A stretch of 55,471 nucleotides of DNA from JAOADN01 sp049323795 (GTDB lineage: Bacteria; Pseudomonadota; Alphaproteobacteria; Rhodobacterales; Rhodobacteraceae). Positions 33,491 to 41,387 of this stretch are shown here, in pieces; the first letter of the stretch is position 1; each line of letters begins with the position of its first letter. Under the pieces are notes generated by a model that did no database searches, was not told where the DNA came from, and saw only the letters and a program-made list of their open reading frames with translations. The stretch spans positions 1 through 55,471 of the forward strand of contig JBMOOH010000052.1 in the NCBI GenBank assembly GCA_049323795.1, written 5' to 3'. A program made the translations under genes and the position numbers.

Positions 33491-33517
33491 TGACAGGTTT
33501 TCAATCTTCGTGACAGC
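33491..33517 (+). promoter_or_regulatory. Shared island element, copy 3 (upstream of the PepSY gene)
   Basis: TGACAG at 33491-33496 and 33511-33516 are direct repeats two helical turns (20 bp) apart, with AATCTTC between them as in copy 1. It ends 74 bases before the PepSY start codon. Spaced direct repeats on one face fit an OmpR-class response regulator. Confidence 0.5.
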
Positions 33518-33590
33518 CGACCGGCAGACCCGGTCACCAGATTGGTTCCATGGCAGCGACGGTCGCTGCCGCAGCCAGAAGGAAAGACAG

Positions 33591-34247
33591 ATGGAAACGA
33601 AACCCAGGTCGCGCTTCGCCAGGCTGATGCTGGCAACCCTGGCCGGCACGCTTGCCCTTGGCGGAACGGCCGCCACGATGGCGCGTGCCGAAACCGGCAG
33701 CAACGACGCGGCAACCGTTCAGGCACTTGGCGCTGCCAAGCTGTCACTCGCCGACGCGATCCGTGCCGCGGAAGGGGCGGGGCAGGGCATGGTCAAGGGC
33801 GCGGAATTCGAGATCAGGGACGGCACGCCGGTGTTCGACGTGACCACCCTGAACGGGTCGGCCGAGACGGATCACCGCATCGACCCCGCGACCGGCGCGA
33901 TCCTGTCCAGCACGCCGGACACGAAGAACGCGGGCGACGAGAGCGACGGCGAGAACAACGGCGAGGGCGACGGCAAGAACACCGAGTCGTCGGAACTCGC
34001 CGCGCTGGGGGGCGCCAAGGTGACCCTCTTGCAGGCCATCGCCGCGGCCGAGGGCCAGGGCGGCAAGGCGCTGGCGGCCGGATACGACCAGGAAAACGGC
34101 GCGCTTGCCATCAGGATCGAACTCGCCGATGCCGCGGGCAAGACCATGGACCTGCGGGTCGATGCGGTGACCGGAAAGGTGCTGGCCACCAGCAGCGGGT
34201 CGTCGGATGGTGAAGACGGTGAAGGCGGCGAGGAACAGGAGGGCTGA
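33591..34247 (+). CDS. Periplasmic protein with two PepSY domains
   Basis: 218 residues: signal peptide (1-32, ending MARA), first PepSY-like domain (about 48-105: LSLADAIRAAEG...FDVTTLNG...HRIDPATGAIL), an acidic Asp/Glu/Asn/Gly linker (about 110-130), second PepSY-like domain (about 136-195: VTLLQAIAAAEGQGG...MDLRVDAVTGKVLA) and an acidic tail. PepSY proteins often accompany PmrAB/QseBC-like systems and are thought to inhibit or sense in the periplasm. AAGGAAAG precedes the ATG. Likely a direct target of the island regulator. Confidence 0.88.
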   Translation: METKPRSRFARLMLATLAGTLALGGTAATMARAETGSNDAATVQALGAAKLSLADAIRAAEGAGQGMVKGAEFEIRDGTPVFDVTTLNGSAETDHRIDPATGAILSSTPDTKNAGDESDGENNGEGDGKNTESSELAALGGAKVTLLQAIAAAEGQGGKALAAGYDQENGALAIRIELADAAGKTMDLRVDAVTGKVLATSSGSSDGEDGEGGEEQEG

Positions 34248-34271
34248 GCAGCCCCATCCCTGCCCTGTGGC

Positions 34272-34297
34272 CTGAGCAGGTCGGCTGAGCAAATCGG
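34272..34297. repeat. Imperfect tandem 13-bp repeat before mprF
   Basis: CTGAGCAGGTCGG (34272-34284) and CTGAGCAAATCGG (34285-34297) differ at two positions and abut. They lie between the PepSY gene and mprF and might be regulator half-sites or simple duplication. Confidence 0.7.
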
Positions 34298-34420
34298 CTG
34301 GCCCGCGACCCCGGCCCGCCGCCCCCGACAGGGCGGCGGGCCGAACTTATGTCGCTTCGCCATTGCCGCCCCGCCGCATCACGAGACATACTTCGCCGCA
34401 TGTTCAGTGCCGAGGGCCCG

Positions 34421-37072
34421 ATGACCGCAGCAAGGATCACCGAAGCGCCGCCCGCCGGGTCCGGCGCCGCCGCCTTCGGGATGCGGCTGGCGGCCGCCGC
34501 CCCCTACATCATGGCGCTTGCGCTCTTTGCCCTCGGGCTCTTCGCCCTTTACCGCCTGCTCGCGCCGCTCGATGTCGCCGATGTCGCCGCCCGGATCCGG
34601 GCGACGCCCTGGACCACGCTGGCGCTGGCCGGGCTGGCCACGCTCGGCGGCTACCTTTCGCTTGTGGGCTACGACTGGTCGGCGCTGCGCCACATCGGCA
34701 AGCCGCTTCCCGTCCCGGTCGTGCTGACCGGCGGGCTGATGGCCTATGCCTTCGGCAACACGATCGGCCTGTCGGCGGTATCGGGCGGGGCAGTGCGCTG
34801 GCGGGTCTATTCGGGCCTCGGACTCGACGGCTATGACGTGGCGGCGGTGTCCACCTTTGCCGCCGTCTCCTTCGGCGTCGCGGCGACGGTCGTGGGCCTC
34901 GCTGCGCTGGCGATCCAGCCCGGCGCGCTGGCGGCGATCCTGCCGTTTCCCGAAGGCACCGTCCGCATCGCCGCCCTGGCCCTGATCCTGGTGCAGGCCG
35001 TGCCGCTGGTCTGGGCATCGGTCACCGGGCGCAGCCTGCGCATCGGTCGCTTCACGCTCCGGGCACCTTCGCTGCCGGTGCTCGGCGGGCAGATCCTCTT
35101 CAGCCTCGGCGACATCGGATTTTCGGCACTCACGCTCTATCTGGTTCTGCCGGCCCCGGACCTCGGCTTCCTCACCTTCCTCGCCGTGTTCGCCGCCGCC
35201 ACCATGGCCGGGATCGTCAGCCATGTCCCCGGCGGGATCGGGGTGTTCGAGACCGTCGTCATCGCCGCGATCCCCGCAGGCATTCCGGTGGACGAGGTCG
35301 CGGCGGCGCTGCTGCTCTACCGGCTGGTCTACTACCTTCTGCCGTTTCTGGCCGCCCTCGCCGTCCTCGCGCTCTATGAGGCCTGGCGTGCCGTGGGCGG
35401 GCGTGCCGTGGGCGGGCGCGTCGCGCGCGGCGGGATCGGCCGCGCCCTGTCGGCCGTGGAACCCGGCCTGCGCGCCGTCGAGCCGCTTGGCCCGCTGGTC
35501 CTGGCCGCGATGGTCTTCGGATCGGGCCTGTGGATGAGCCTGTCGGCGCTGCTGCCGCCGGCCTCCGATGCGGCGGAAGCCGCCGAGACGCTGCTCCCGC
35601 TTGCCTTCGTCGAGGGCTCCGCGCTTCTGTCCAGCGCGCTGGGCGCCGCGCTGATCCTGCTGTCGCTCGGCATCCTGCGGCGCGGTGCCGGGGCGTTCTG
35701 GCTGACGGTTGCCGCGCTGGCCTCGGGCATCGCGGTGGCTCTGGCGCAGGGGTTCGACTGGGAGCGCGCCCTGGCGCTTGCCGTCGCCATAGCCCTGCTC
35801 CTGCCGTTCCGGCAGAGCTTCCACCGCCGCACGACGCTGACCCATGCCGCCTTCGCGCCCGGCTGGATCGCGCTGGTCGTGGCGACGCTCATGGGCTTCG
35901 GCTTCGTGCTGCTCTTCGCCCACAGGGGCATGCCCTATGCAAGCGAGCTCTGGTGGCAGTTCGCCCTCGACGGGCGTGCGCCGCGTGCCCTGCGCGCGGG
36001 TCTGGTCGCCAGCCTGATCGTCGGACTTGCGGCGCTGTGGCTTCTCCTCCGGGCGCCTGCGGTCAGGACCGGGGCGCCCGGTCCGGCGGACATCGCCCGG
36101 GCCGAGGCCGTCATCGCCGCGGCCGGCACCCCCGATGCGGCCTTCGCACTGACCGGCGACAAGGCGCTGATCTTCTCGGACGACGGGCGCGGCTTTGTCA
36201 TGTTCGCGGTCTCGGGCCGGTCCTGGCTGGCCTATGGCGGGCCGGTCGGCCCCCGGGAGGAGGGCGAGGATGCCGCCGTCGCCTTCGTCGATGCGGCGCG
36301 CCGCGCGGGGGCGCGGCCCGTGTTCTACGAAGTCGATGCCGGGGATGTGCCGCTCATGCTCGACCTCGGTCTCGCGCTGCACAAGATGGGAGAGGAGGCG
36401 GTGGTCGATCTGACCCGGTTCGGCCTGGACGGGCCGGACCGCAAGAAGCTGCGCGCCGCCCATGCGCGGGCGCTTCGGGGCGGCCTGACGCTGGAGATCG
36501 CCCGGCCCCCGCACGATCCGGCCCTGATTGCCAACCTGCGGCGCGTCTCGGACGACTGGCTGGCCGCGCGGAACGCGCGCGAGAAGGGCTTTTCCGTCGG
36601 CCGCTTCGACCCCGCCTGGCTTGGCCGCTGGCCGCTGGCCCTGGTGCGGCAGGGTGGACGGACAGTCGCCTTCGCCAACCTGCTGCCGGGCGGCACCGGG
36701 CGGATGGCAACCGTCGATCTGATGCGCCACGCCGGCGACGCGCCTCCGGGAACGATGGAATTCCTGTTCACCGATCTGATGCTGCGGCTCAAGGCCGAGG
36801 GTTTCGCAGCCTTTTCCCTCGGGATGGCCCCGCTCTCGGGACTGGCGCCTGAGCGCAGCCACCGGCTCTGGGACCGGTTCGGCGCGCTGGTCTACCGCCA
36901 TGGCGGGAGCTTCTACAACTTCGAGGGGCTTCGCGCCTTCAAGGAGAAGTTCGACCCGGACTGGCATCCGCGCTACCTTGCCGCCCCCTCGGCCCTGCCG
37001 CCGCTTCTGCCGCTGGCGGATGCCGCGCGACTGATCGGCGGCAGGACGGCATCCCCGCCGGCTGCCGCATGA
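34421..37072 (+). CDS. mprF: MprF-type phosphatidylglycerol lysyltransferase/flippase
   Basis: 883 residues from the ATG at 34421 (GAGGG five bases upstream); ATGs at 34349 and 34400 are alternatives. The N-terminal two thirds (about 20-540) has 12-14 spans with flippase motifs such as FGNTIGLSAVSGGAVRWR and VSHVPGGIGVFE. The C-terminal third (about 545-870) is the DUF2156 aminoacyl-tRNA-dependent transferase (RGFVMFAVSGRSWLAYGGPVG; FSLGMAPLSGL; YNFEGLRAFKEKFDP). It adds Lys (or Ala) to phosphatidylglycerol and flips the product, lowering surface charge and giving resistance to cationic peptides. Confidence 0.95.
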   Translation: MTAARITEAPPAGSGAAAFGMRLAAAAPYIMALALFALGLFALYRLLAPLDVADVAARIRATPWTTLALAGLATLGGYLSLVGYDWSALRHIGKPLPVPVVLTGGLMAYAFGNTIGLSAVSGGAVRWRVYSGLGLDGYDVAAVSTFAAVSFGVAATVVGLAALAIQPGALAAILPFPEGTVRIAALALILVQAVPLVWASVTGRSLRIGRFTLRAPSLPVLGGQILFSLGDIGFSALTLYLVLPAPDLGFLTFLAVFAAATMAGIVSHVPGGIGVFETVVIAAIPAGIPVDEVAAALLLYRLVYYLLPFLAALAVLALYEAWRAVGGRAVGGRVARGGIGRALSAVEPGLRAVEPLGPLVLAAMVFGSGLWMSLSALLPPASDAAEAAETLLPLAFVEGSALLSSALGAALILLSLGILRRGAGAFWLTVAALASGIAVALAQGFDWERALALAVAIALLLPFRQSFHRRTTLTHAAFAPGWIALVVATLMGFGFVLLFAHRGMPYASELWWQFALDGRAPRALRAGLVASLIVGLAALWLLLRAPAVRTGAPGPADIARAEAVIAAAGTPDAAFALTGDKALIFSDDGRGFVMFAVSGRSWLAYGGPVGPREEGEDAAVAFVDAARRAGARPVFYEVDAGDVPLMLDLGLALHKMGEEAVVDLTRFGLDGPDRKKLRAAHARALRGGLTLEIARPPHDPALIANLRRVSDDWLAARNAREKGFSVGRFDPAWLGRWPLALVRQGGRTVAFANLLPGGTGRMATVDLMRHAGDAPPGTMEFLFTDLMLRLKAEGFAAFSLGMAPLSGLAPERSHRLWDRFGALVYRHGGSFYNFEGLRAFKEKFDPDWHPRYLAAPSALPPLLPLADAARLIGGRTASPPAAA
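35386..35415. repeat. Tandem 15-bp duplication within mprF
   Basis: GCGTGCCGTGGGCGG occurs twice in direct succession, encoding a duplicated AVGGR segment in the cytoplasmic region between the flippase halves. In-frame, so harmless to the reading frame. Confidence 0.85.
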
Positions 37073-37091
37073 TTGCGGATTTGTATTCCGC

Positions 37092-37109
37092 CCGACAGCG
37101 TGCTGTCGG
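37092..37109. repeat. Perfect 18-bp palindrome-like site after mprF
   Basis: CCGACAGC (37092-37099) and GCTGTCGG (37102-37109) flank a 2-nt spacer, 20 bases after the mprF stop and 47 before the next gene. The GACAGC core also occurs in the shared island elements, so this may be an operator for the small downstream gene as well as a hairpin. Confidence 0.55.
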
Positions 37110-37155
37110 CCCCGACCTGCACATCTGGACGACAGAACGACAAGGAGATCGGGAG

Positions 37156-37386
37156 ATGTTCGAAAGACTGCGACTGTTCGCGTCCGAGGTGCTGCTTGCG
37201 CTTGCCGTTGCGGCGGGGCTGGGGATCGGGCTTGTGGTCGCCGGCATCGCCGCGATCCTGGGGCTGATGATGCTTGCCGCCGTTCTCATCGCGCCGTTCG
37301 GGGCGGCCCCGAGCGGCCGGAAGCCGCCGGCCGGCACCATGCCATACCCTGCCGCCGGGCCGGACCCGGCCACCCGGCCCGTCTGA
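37156..37386 (+). CDS. Small membrane protein between mprF and the two-component genes
   Basis: 76 residues: a short amphipathic start (MFERLRLFASEV), a long hydrophobic stretch (about 12-49) that may form one or two spans with Gly/Ala packing motifs, and a Pro-rich tail. A strong ribosome site (AAGGAGATCGGG) precedes the ATG. Its placement suggests a small regulator of the kinase or of MprF, as small membrane proteins modulate PhoQ- or PmrB-like systems in enterobacteria, but this is inference. Confidence 0.7.
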   Translation: MFERLRLFASEVLLALAVAAGLGIGLVVAGIAAILGLMMLAAVLIAPFGAAPSGRKPPAGTMPYPAAGPDPATRPV

Positions 37387-37408
37387 CGCCGTCTGACGCC
37401 GTCTGACG
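37381..37408. repeat. Tandem 10-bp repeat GTCTGACGCC, 2.8 copies
   Basis: Units begin at 37381, 37391 and 37401; the first contains the stop codon of the small membrane protein gene. Confidence 0.8.
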
Positions 37409-37412
37409 GGCT

Positions 37413-37440
37413 CTGCACCGGCCGCGTGCGGTGCAGGTTT
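37413..37440 (+). terminator. Hairpin with short T run before the response-regulator gene
   Basis: CTGCACCG (37413-37420) pairs with CGGTGCAG (37429-37436), loop 8 nt, followed by GTTT. It would separate the mprF/small-protein transcript from the two-component operon. Confidence 0.5.
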
Positions 37441-37505
37441 CGCTGCCGGAGGTTTTCGCCTATGCCGGCGCCACCGCCTCGTCCCTCTCCGCCCGGGCCA
37501 TAGAA

Positions 37506-38177
37506 ATGAAGCTTCTGCTGATCGAAGACGACAGGACCATCGCCGACTACGTTCTCGGCGGGCTTCGGCAGGAGGGCCATGTCGTCGACCATGTGGCGGA
37601 TGGCCGGTCTGCCATGGCCCAGGCGGTCTCGGGCAGCTACGACGTGATGATCGTGGACCGCATGCTGCCCGGTCTGGACGGTCTGTCGCTGGTCCGGGCG
37701 CTGCGCGCGGCCAAGGTGATGACCCCGGCGATCTTCCTGACCGCGCTCGGCGGCGTGGAGGATCGGATCGAGGGGTTGCAGGCGGGGGGCGACGACTATC
37801 TCGTCAAGCCCTTCGCCTTCGGCGAGCTGTCGGCCCGCATCGCGGCGCTGGCGCGCCGCCCGGTCCAGCAGGCGACCGAGACCGTGCTGTCGGCGGGCGA
37901 CCTGCGGATGGACCTGATCCGCCGAAGCGTGACGCGCGCCGGGGCCGAAATCGACCTGCTGCCGCGCGAATTTGCCCTGCTGGAGCACCTGCTGCGCCGC
38001 AAGGGGCGCGTGCAGACCCGCACCATGCTGCTCGAGGCCGTGTGGGACATCAGTTTCGACCCGCAGACCAACGTCGTCGAAACCCATATCTCGCGCCTGC
38101 GCGCCAAGGTGGACCGCCCCTTCGGCAGCGAACTGATCCGCACCGTGCGCGGGGCGGGCTACAGGATCGACGGCTGA
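37506..38177 (+). CDS. OmpR/PmrA-class response regulator of the envelope island
   Basis: 223 residues. Receiver domain (1-115) with acidic pocket EDD (7-9), phospho-acceptor Asp51 in IVDRMLPG, Thr79 and Lys101 in YLVKPF. A winged-helix output domain (about 125-220) has the RRSVTRAGAEIDLLPREFALLEHLL and ETHISRLRAKVDRPFG...TVRGAGYRI signatures of the QseB/PmrA/CpxR-like group. The start at 37506 gives the typical MKLLLIEDD beginning; an upstream ATG at 37431 overlaps the hairpin. The stop overlaps the kinase ATG (TGATG). It is the best candidate to bind the three shared elements. Confidence 0.95.
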   Translation: MKLLLIEDDRTIADYVLGGLRQEGHVVDHVADGRSAMAQAVSGSYDVMIVDRMLPGLDGLSLVRALRAAKVMTPAIFLTALGGVEDRIEGLQAGGDDYLVKPFAFGELSARIAALARRPVQQATETVLSAGDLRMDLIRRSVTRAGAEIDLLPREFALLEHLLRRKGRVQTRTMLLEAVWDISFDPQTNVVETHISRLRAKVDRPFGSELIRTVRGAGYRIDG

Positions 38178-39562
38178 TGCCGATGGCGGCGCGCGCCCTC
38201 GGCCTTCTGCGCTCCACCCCCGTCCGGCAGGCGCTCGGCATCGTGGCGCTGATGGCCCTGATCAGCGCCGGCACGGCCGGCATCGCCTATCTGCGCATCC
38301 GCGCCGGCCTGGAAGAGACGATTCTCGCCTCGCTCGACCAGGCCGCCGCCAGCCTGTCCACCGCGCGCACGGCGGAAGAGCTGCGACGCCAGGTCCTGGC
38401 GGCGGCCGCCGTGGCCGATCCGGAGCTTCGGGTGATCGTGCTGATCCCGCCGGCCGGCCCGATGGTCGGCAACGCGACTGTCCGCTGGGCGGGCGGTTCG
38501 CCGGAACTCCTGCCGCGGGATAGGCCGCTGGCCGATCGCGGCTATGTCGTCCGGGTGATCGCGGACGGGCGGGGCACGCTGATCCTCGGCGAAAGCCGCG
38601 AAGCCGTGGGCGAGATGGGCGGGGTCTTCGTCGCCCTGGTCGCCTTCAGCCTGGTGCCGACGCTGATCCTGTCGCTGGGCGCGGGCCTGGTGATCGCCGC
38701 CCGCAGCGCCCGGCGCGTGGTGCGGATCGAAACGACGCTCGCCCGGCTGGCCGGGGGCGACCTGCAGGCCCGGGTCGCCGAGGATCCGGCCCGGCATGAC
38801 GACCTGTCCCGCATCGCGGCCGGGCTCGACCGCATGGCCCAGGCGCAGGAACAGTCGGTCGCGGCGCTGAAACAGGTGTCCGCGGACATTGCGCACGATC
38901 TGAAAACGCCGGTCCAGCGCATCGCCGTTCTCATGGCGGACCTGCGCGACCGGGTGGCCGAAGGCTCGCCCGAGGCCGGGCTTGCCGAACGCGCCCTGGC
39001 CGAAGCCGACCGGGCGGTCGCGGTGTTCCAGTCGCTGTTGCAGATCGCGCAGATCGAGGGCGGCAGTCCGCGGGCGCGGTTCCGCACGGTCGACCTGTCC
39101 GCCATCGTCGCGACCTTTGCCGACATCTACGGACCGGCTGCGGAAGACAGCGGCCACAGCCTGACCGTGGACCTGCCGCAGGACCGGCCGGTTGCGGTGT
39201 GGGGCGACAAGGACCTGCTCGGGCAGGTCGTGGCGAACCTGATCGAGAACGGACTGCGCCACACACCTGACGGCACGACGATTCGCCTGTCGCTGCGGCA
39301 GAACGCCGGCGGTGTGACCCTGTCGGTTGCGGACAACGGCCCGGGCGTGCCCGAAGCCGAGCGCGCCCTTGTCCTGCGCAGGCTCTATCGTCTCGAACGC
39401 AGCCGGACGACGCCGGGGAACGGGCTGGGCCTGGCGCTGGTCACGGCGGTGGCCGACCTGCACGGGGCCAGGCTGGAACTGTCCGACAACGCGCCCGGCC
39501 TGGTCGTGACCCTCACCTTCGCCACAGGCTCTCCACCGCCGTTCCAGGCCGCATACCCGTGA
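38177..39562 (+). CDS. Membrane sensor histidine kinase partner of the island regulator
   Basis: 461 residues. Two spans (about 17-39 and 149-175) enclose a ~110-residue periplasmic sensor. A HAMP domain (about 176-228) leads to the H-box SADIAHDLKTPVQR with phospho-acceptor His240. The ATPase part shows the N-box NLIENGLRHT, G1 DNGPGVP and G2 GNGLGLAL. It is translationally coupled to the response regulator. The sensed signal is probably cationic peptides, metal ions or acidity, by analogy with PmrB/QseC-type kinases. Confidence 0.94.
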   Translation: MPMAARALGLLRSTPVRQALGIVALMALISAGTAGIAYLRIRAGLEETILASLDQAAASLSTARTAEELRRQVLAAAAVADPELRVIVLIPPAGPMVGNATVRWAGGSPELLPRDRPLADRGYVVRVIADGRGTLILGESREAVGEMGGVFVALVAFSLVPTLILSLGAGLVIAARSARRVVRIETTLARLAGGDLQARVAEDPARHDDLSRIAAGLDRMAQAQEQSVAALKQVSADIAHDLKTPVQRIAVLMADLRDRVAEGSPEAGLAERALAEADRAVAVFQSLLQIAQIEGGSPRARFRTVDLSAIVATFADIYGPAAEDSGHSLTVDLPQDRPVAVWGDKDLLGQVVANLIENGLRHTPDGTTIRLSLRQNAGGVTLSVADNGPGVPEAERALVLRRLYRLERSRTTPGNGLGLALVTAVADLHGARLELSDNAPGLVVTLTFATGSPPPFQAAYP

Positions 39563-39602
39563 ACGGGAGTCCCGGGTCCGGGGAGGTGTGATCGATCCCG
39601 AA

Positions 39603-39640
39603 CCACCGCTCTGTCCGCGAGGCGGAGAAGAGCACGGTGG
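39603..39640 (+). terminator. Nested hairpin after the kinase gene
   Basis: CCACCG with CTCT (39603-39612) pairs with AGAG and CGGTGG (39629-39640), and an inner TCCGC-GAG-GCGGA hairpin (39614-39626) stacks within. No T run follows. Confidence 0.4.
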
Positions 39641-39822
39641 CCCGTGACCACGGTCAAGCAGGGATGACTTCGCAGGCTGCGTACCCGCACGCCCCCACCC
39701 CGCACCCGCCGCCCGATGGTGTGAAACACGCCCCCCCACTTCCCTCACCCCGACTCATCCGTCCGTGCTAGGCTCCGCTCCGCCGGGCCAGACCCGGCGG
39801 GCCACGTCACATGGGGGGAACG

Positions 39823-40155
39823 ATGGCACGCTACATCATCACCGGATGCTACACGGCCGAGGCCATGCGGGGCATGATCGCCAGGCCCTCGGACCGCGGC
39901 AAGGCAACCTCGGCGCTCGTCGCCGCGGCCGGGGGCAAGGTCGAGACCTTCCTCCTCACCACGGGCGAGACCGATTTCCTGATGATCGTCACCACCGACA
40001 ACCCCGAGGGGCTACTCGCCGCCCTCATGGTCGCCGGCGCGGCGGGCGGGGCCACGCACCTCAAGACCGTGCAGGCCTTCACCTCGGCCGAATTCCTCGC
40101 CGCGCAGAAGGCCGCCGCCGCCCTCGCCGCCAAGTACCAGGCGCCGAACGCCTGA
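39823..40155 (+). CDS. GYD-domain protein
   Basis: 110 residues with the GYD ferredoxin-like pattern: MARYIITGCYTAEAMRGMI, then GGKVETFLLTTGETDFLMIVTTDNPEGLLAALM (about 40-72), ending in a helix. The GYD family consists of small dimeric barrel proteins without a proven activity. GGGGGGAA precedes the ATG at 39823; an ATG 12 bases earlier overlaps that site. It appears monocistronic. Confidence 0.88.
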   Translation: MARYIITGCYTAEAMRGMIARPSDRGKATSALVAAAGGKVETFLLTTGETDFLMIVTTDNPEGLLAALMVAGAAGGATHLKTVQAFTSAEFLAAQKAAAALAAKYQAPNA

Positions 40156-40772
40156 GGAGGGCGGGGTCCGCCCCGCCGCACTCCGGCACCGCCATCACCC
40201 CGCCGCCGGTGCGACCGCCGGCGGTCCTGATCCCGCCGGCCGCGTGACATTCCTCTGCGGCGGCCGCACGCCCCGCCGAACCCTCCCCGTCTCGCCATCT
40301 GTGTGGACGAAAGCCATACGTATGACTGCGCACCTGAGACAGCGGTTTTCCCCATCCGTCCGAACCCTTCGCCCCTGTGGTATCCCGGCTTGCCGCGTCA
40401 ACCGTCGCCCGGCCGGCCCAAGTGTCCGGAATCCGGCCCGCAAATCCACTTATCCACCGGAAATCCACAAGACGGATCAATGCCTTATCCCCCGTTTTCT
40501 TTCATGCTGCAGTGCTATTTCCTTGCGCGACTCAGTCCGTCTTGCGACGTTGCGACCACGCGGAAGGCTCCGAAGGGTGCAGGGCGCGCAGGCCGGGCGG
40601 ATCGCAAGTGAAGCCTTGCAGGCGGAGGCCGGTATCCGGGATGCAGGCGGATGAAAGTCCGTATGTATTTCCAGGGGCTTGAGCGGGTTCCACGGGTCGC
40701 CGCAAGGCGGGTCGCGGGGCGCTCCGGGGCCGCAAGGTAACGGGGCATCTGGATCGGAAAGTCTGGCAACAG

Positions 40773-40871
40773 GCGGACCGGGCCAGGAAGGTGTCAGGGG
40801 GATGTCGGCAACGGCATCTGCAAGGACCGCGTCCGAGCACCTGACACCTTTTCCTGGCCCGTCCGCTTTTT
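40773..40871 (+). ncRNA. Candidate structured small RNA with its own terminator
   Basis: The left arm 40773-40798 pairs with the right arm 40840-40866 over about 26 bp, interrupted only by a TT bulge (in 40849-40852) and one extra G. The closing loop holds two more hairpins: GATGTCG/CGGCATC with a GCAA tetraloop (40801-40818) and GGAC-CGC-GTCC (40824-40834), giving a three-way junction. TTTTT (40867-40871) follows the stem at once, as at an intrinsic terminator, which fixes the plus orientation. No known RNA family was recognised and no clear promoter was found. Confidence 0.5.
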
Positions 40872-40904
40872 GCGTTTTCCGTCAAGCGCTGGGCCAGAAG
40901 GAAG

Positions 40905-41027
40905 CGGGGTCCGCGCGCTGTCTGCGCCCGGACCCCGTCGGCGCCGGCCAAGGCCGGTCCGATGCACCGCGTCCATGCACCTGTGACGCTATAAGTAGCG
41001 TATCTGGATTACGGGATCAACCAGATA
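40905..41027. repeat. Cluster of four more stem-loops after the RNA candidate
   Basis: CGGGGTCCG/CGGACCCCG (40905-40913 with 40929-40937, extendable by GCGC pairing), CCGGCC-AA-GGCCGG (40943-40956), ACGCTA-TAAG-TAGCGT (40986-41001) and TATCTGG/CCAGATA (41001-41007 with 41021-41027) follow one another. They lie downstream of the leftward entericidin-like gene and may form its 3' end or a palindromic mobile relic. Confidence 0.6.
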
Positions 41028-41056
41028 TTGCCCCATCATGGCCCGTCATGGGCCCG

Positions 41057-41197
41057 TCATGGATTTGTCTGCGCTTCCCGAGCCTCGTTCTCGACCGTCT
41101 GCCCGGCGGTCTGCATGTCCTGCCCCATGCCCTTGAAGGTCTCACAGGCGGACAGTCCGAAAAGAGAGAGGAGAAGCGCGGCGGAAAGGCGGATCAT
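41057..41197 (-). CDS. Entericidin-like small lipoprotein
   Basis: 46-residue precursor: lipoprotein signal peptide with lipobox LSAC (Cys16), then a short helical mature part (ETFKGMGQDMQTAGQTVENEAREA). Size and pattern match entericidin A/B, small outer-membrane-associated lipoproteins of a toxin-antidote pair in enterobacteria that are widespread and often stress-induced in alphaproteobacteria. CGGAGCC precedes the ATG at 41197. Only one member is present here. Confidence 0.85.
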   Translation of the reverse strand: MIRLSAALLLSLFGLSACETFKGMGQDMQTAGQTVENEAREAQTNP

Positions 41198-41387
41198 GTC
41201 GTGGCTCCGGTTCTGGGTTGACTCCAACCAACTGCCGGGCTTGGCATATGTTCCCGCAGACTGCCCGTCAGGTCGCGGATGCAGGCAGGGACGGCCCGTC
41301 GCGCGCGGCATCGACCCCGATTGGGTCCGGGACGCAGCCGGCCGGACCGCAGGGAAGATGGGTTCTGGTCGGGCGAGCGCAGCCCCT

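Larger units (their letters stand above)
40156..41056. other. 900-base gene-free tract
   Basis: Open frames here show no protein-like composition. The first half (about 40250-40560) is less GC-rich and contains several DnaA-box-like 9-mers. The second half contains a long hairpin ending in T5 (annotated as an ncRNA candidate) and a run of further stem-loops up to 41027. Confidence 0.55.

Noticed and set aside
40450..40493. Chromosomal replication origin
   Set aside because: Boxes are imperfect and few, and neighbours are not typical origin genes; kept only as a low-interest observation.
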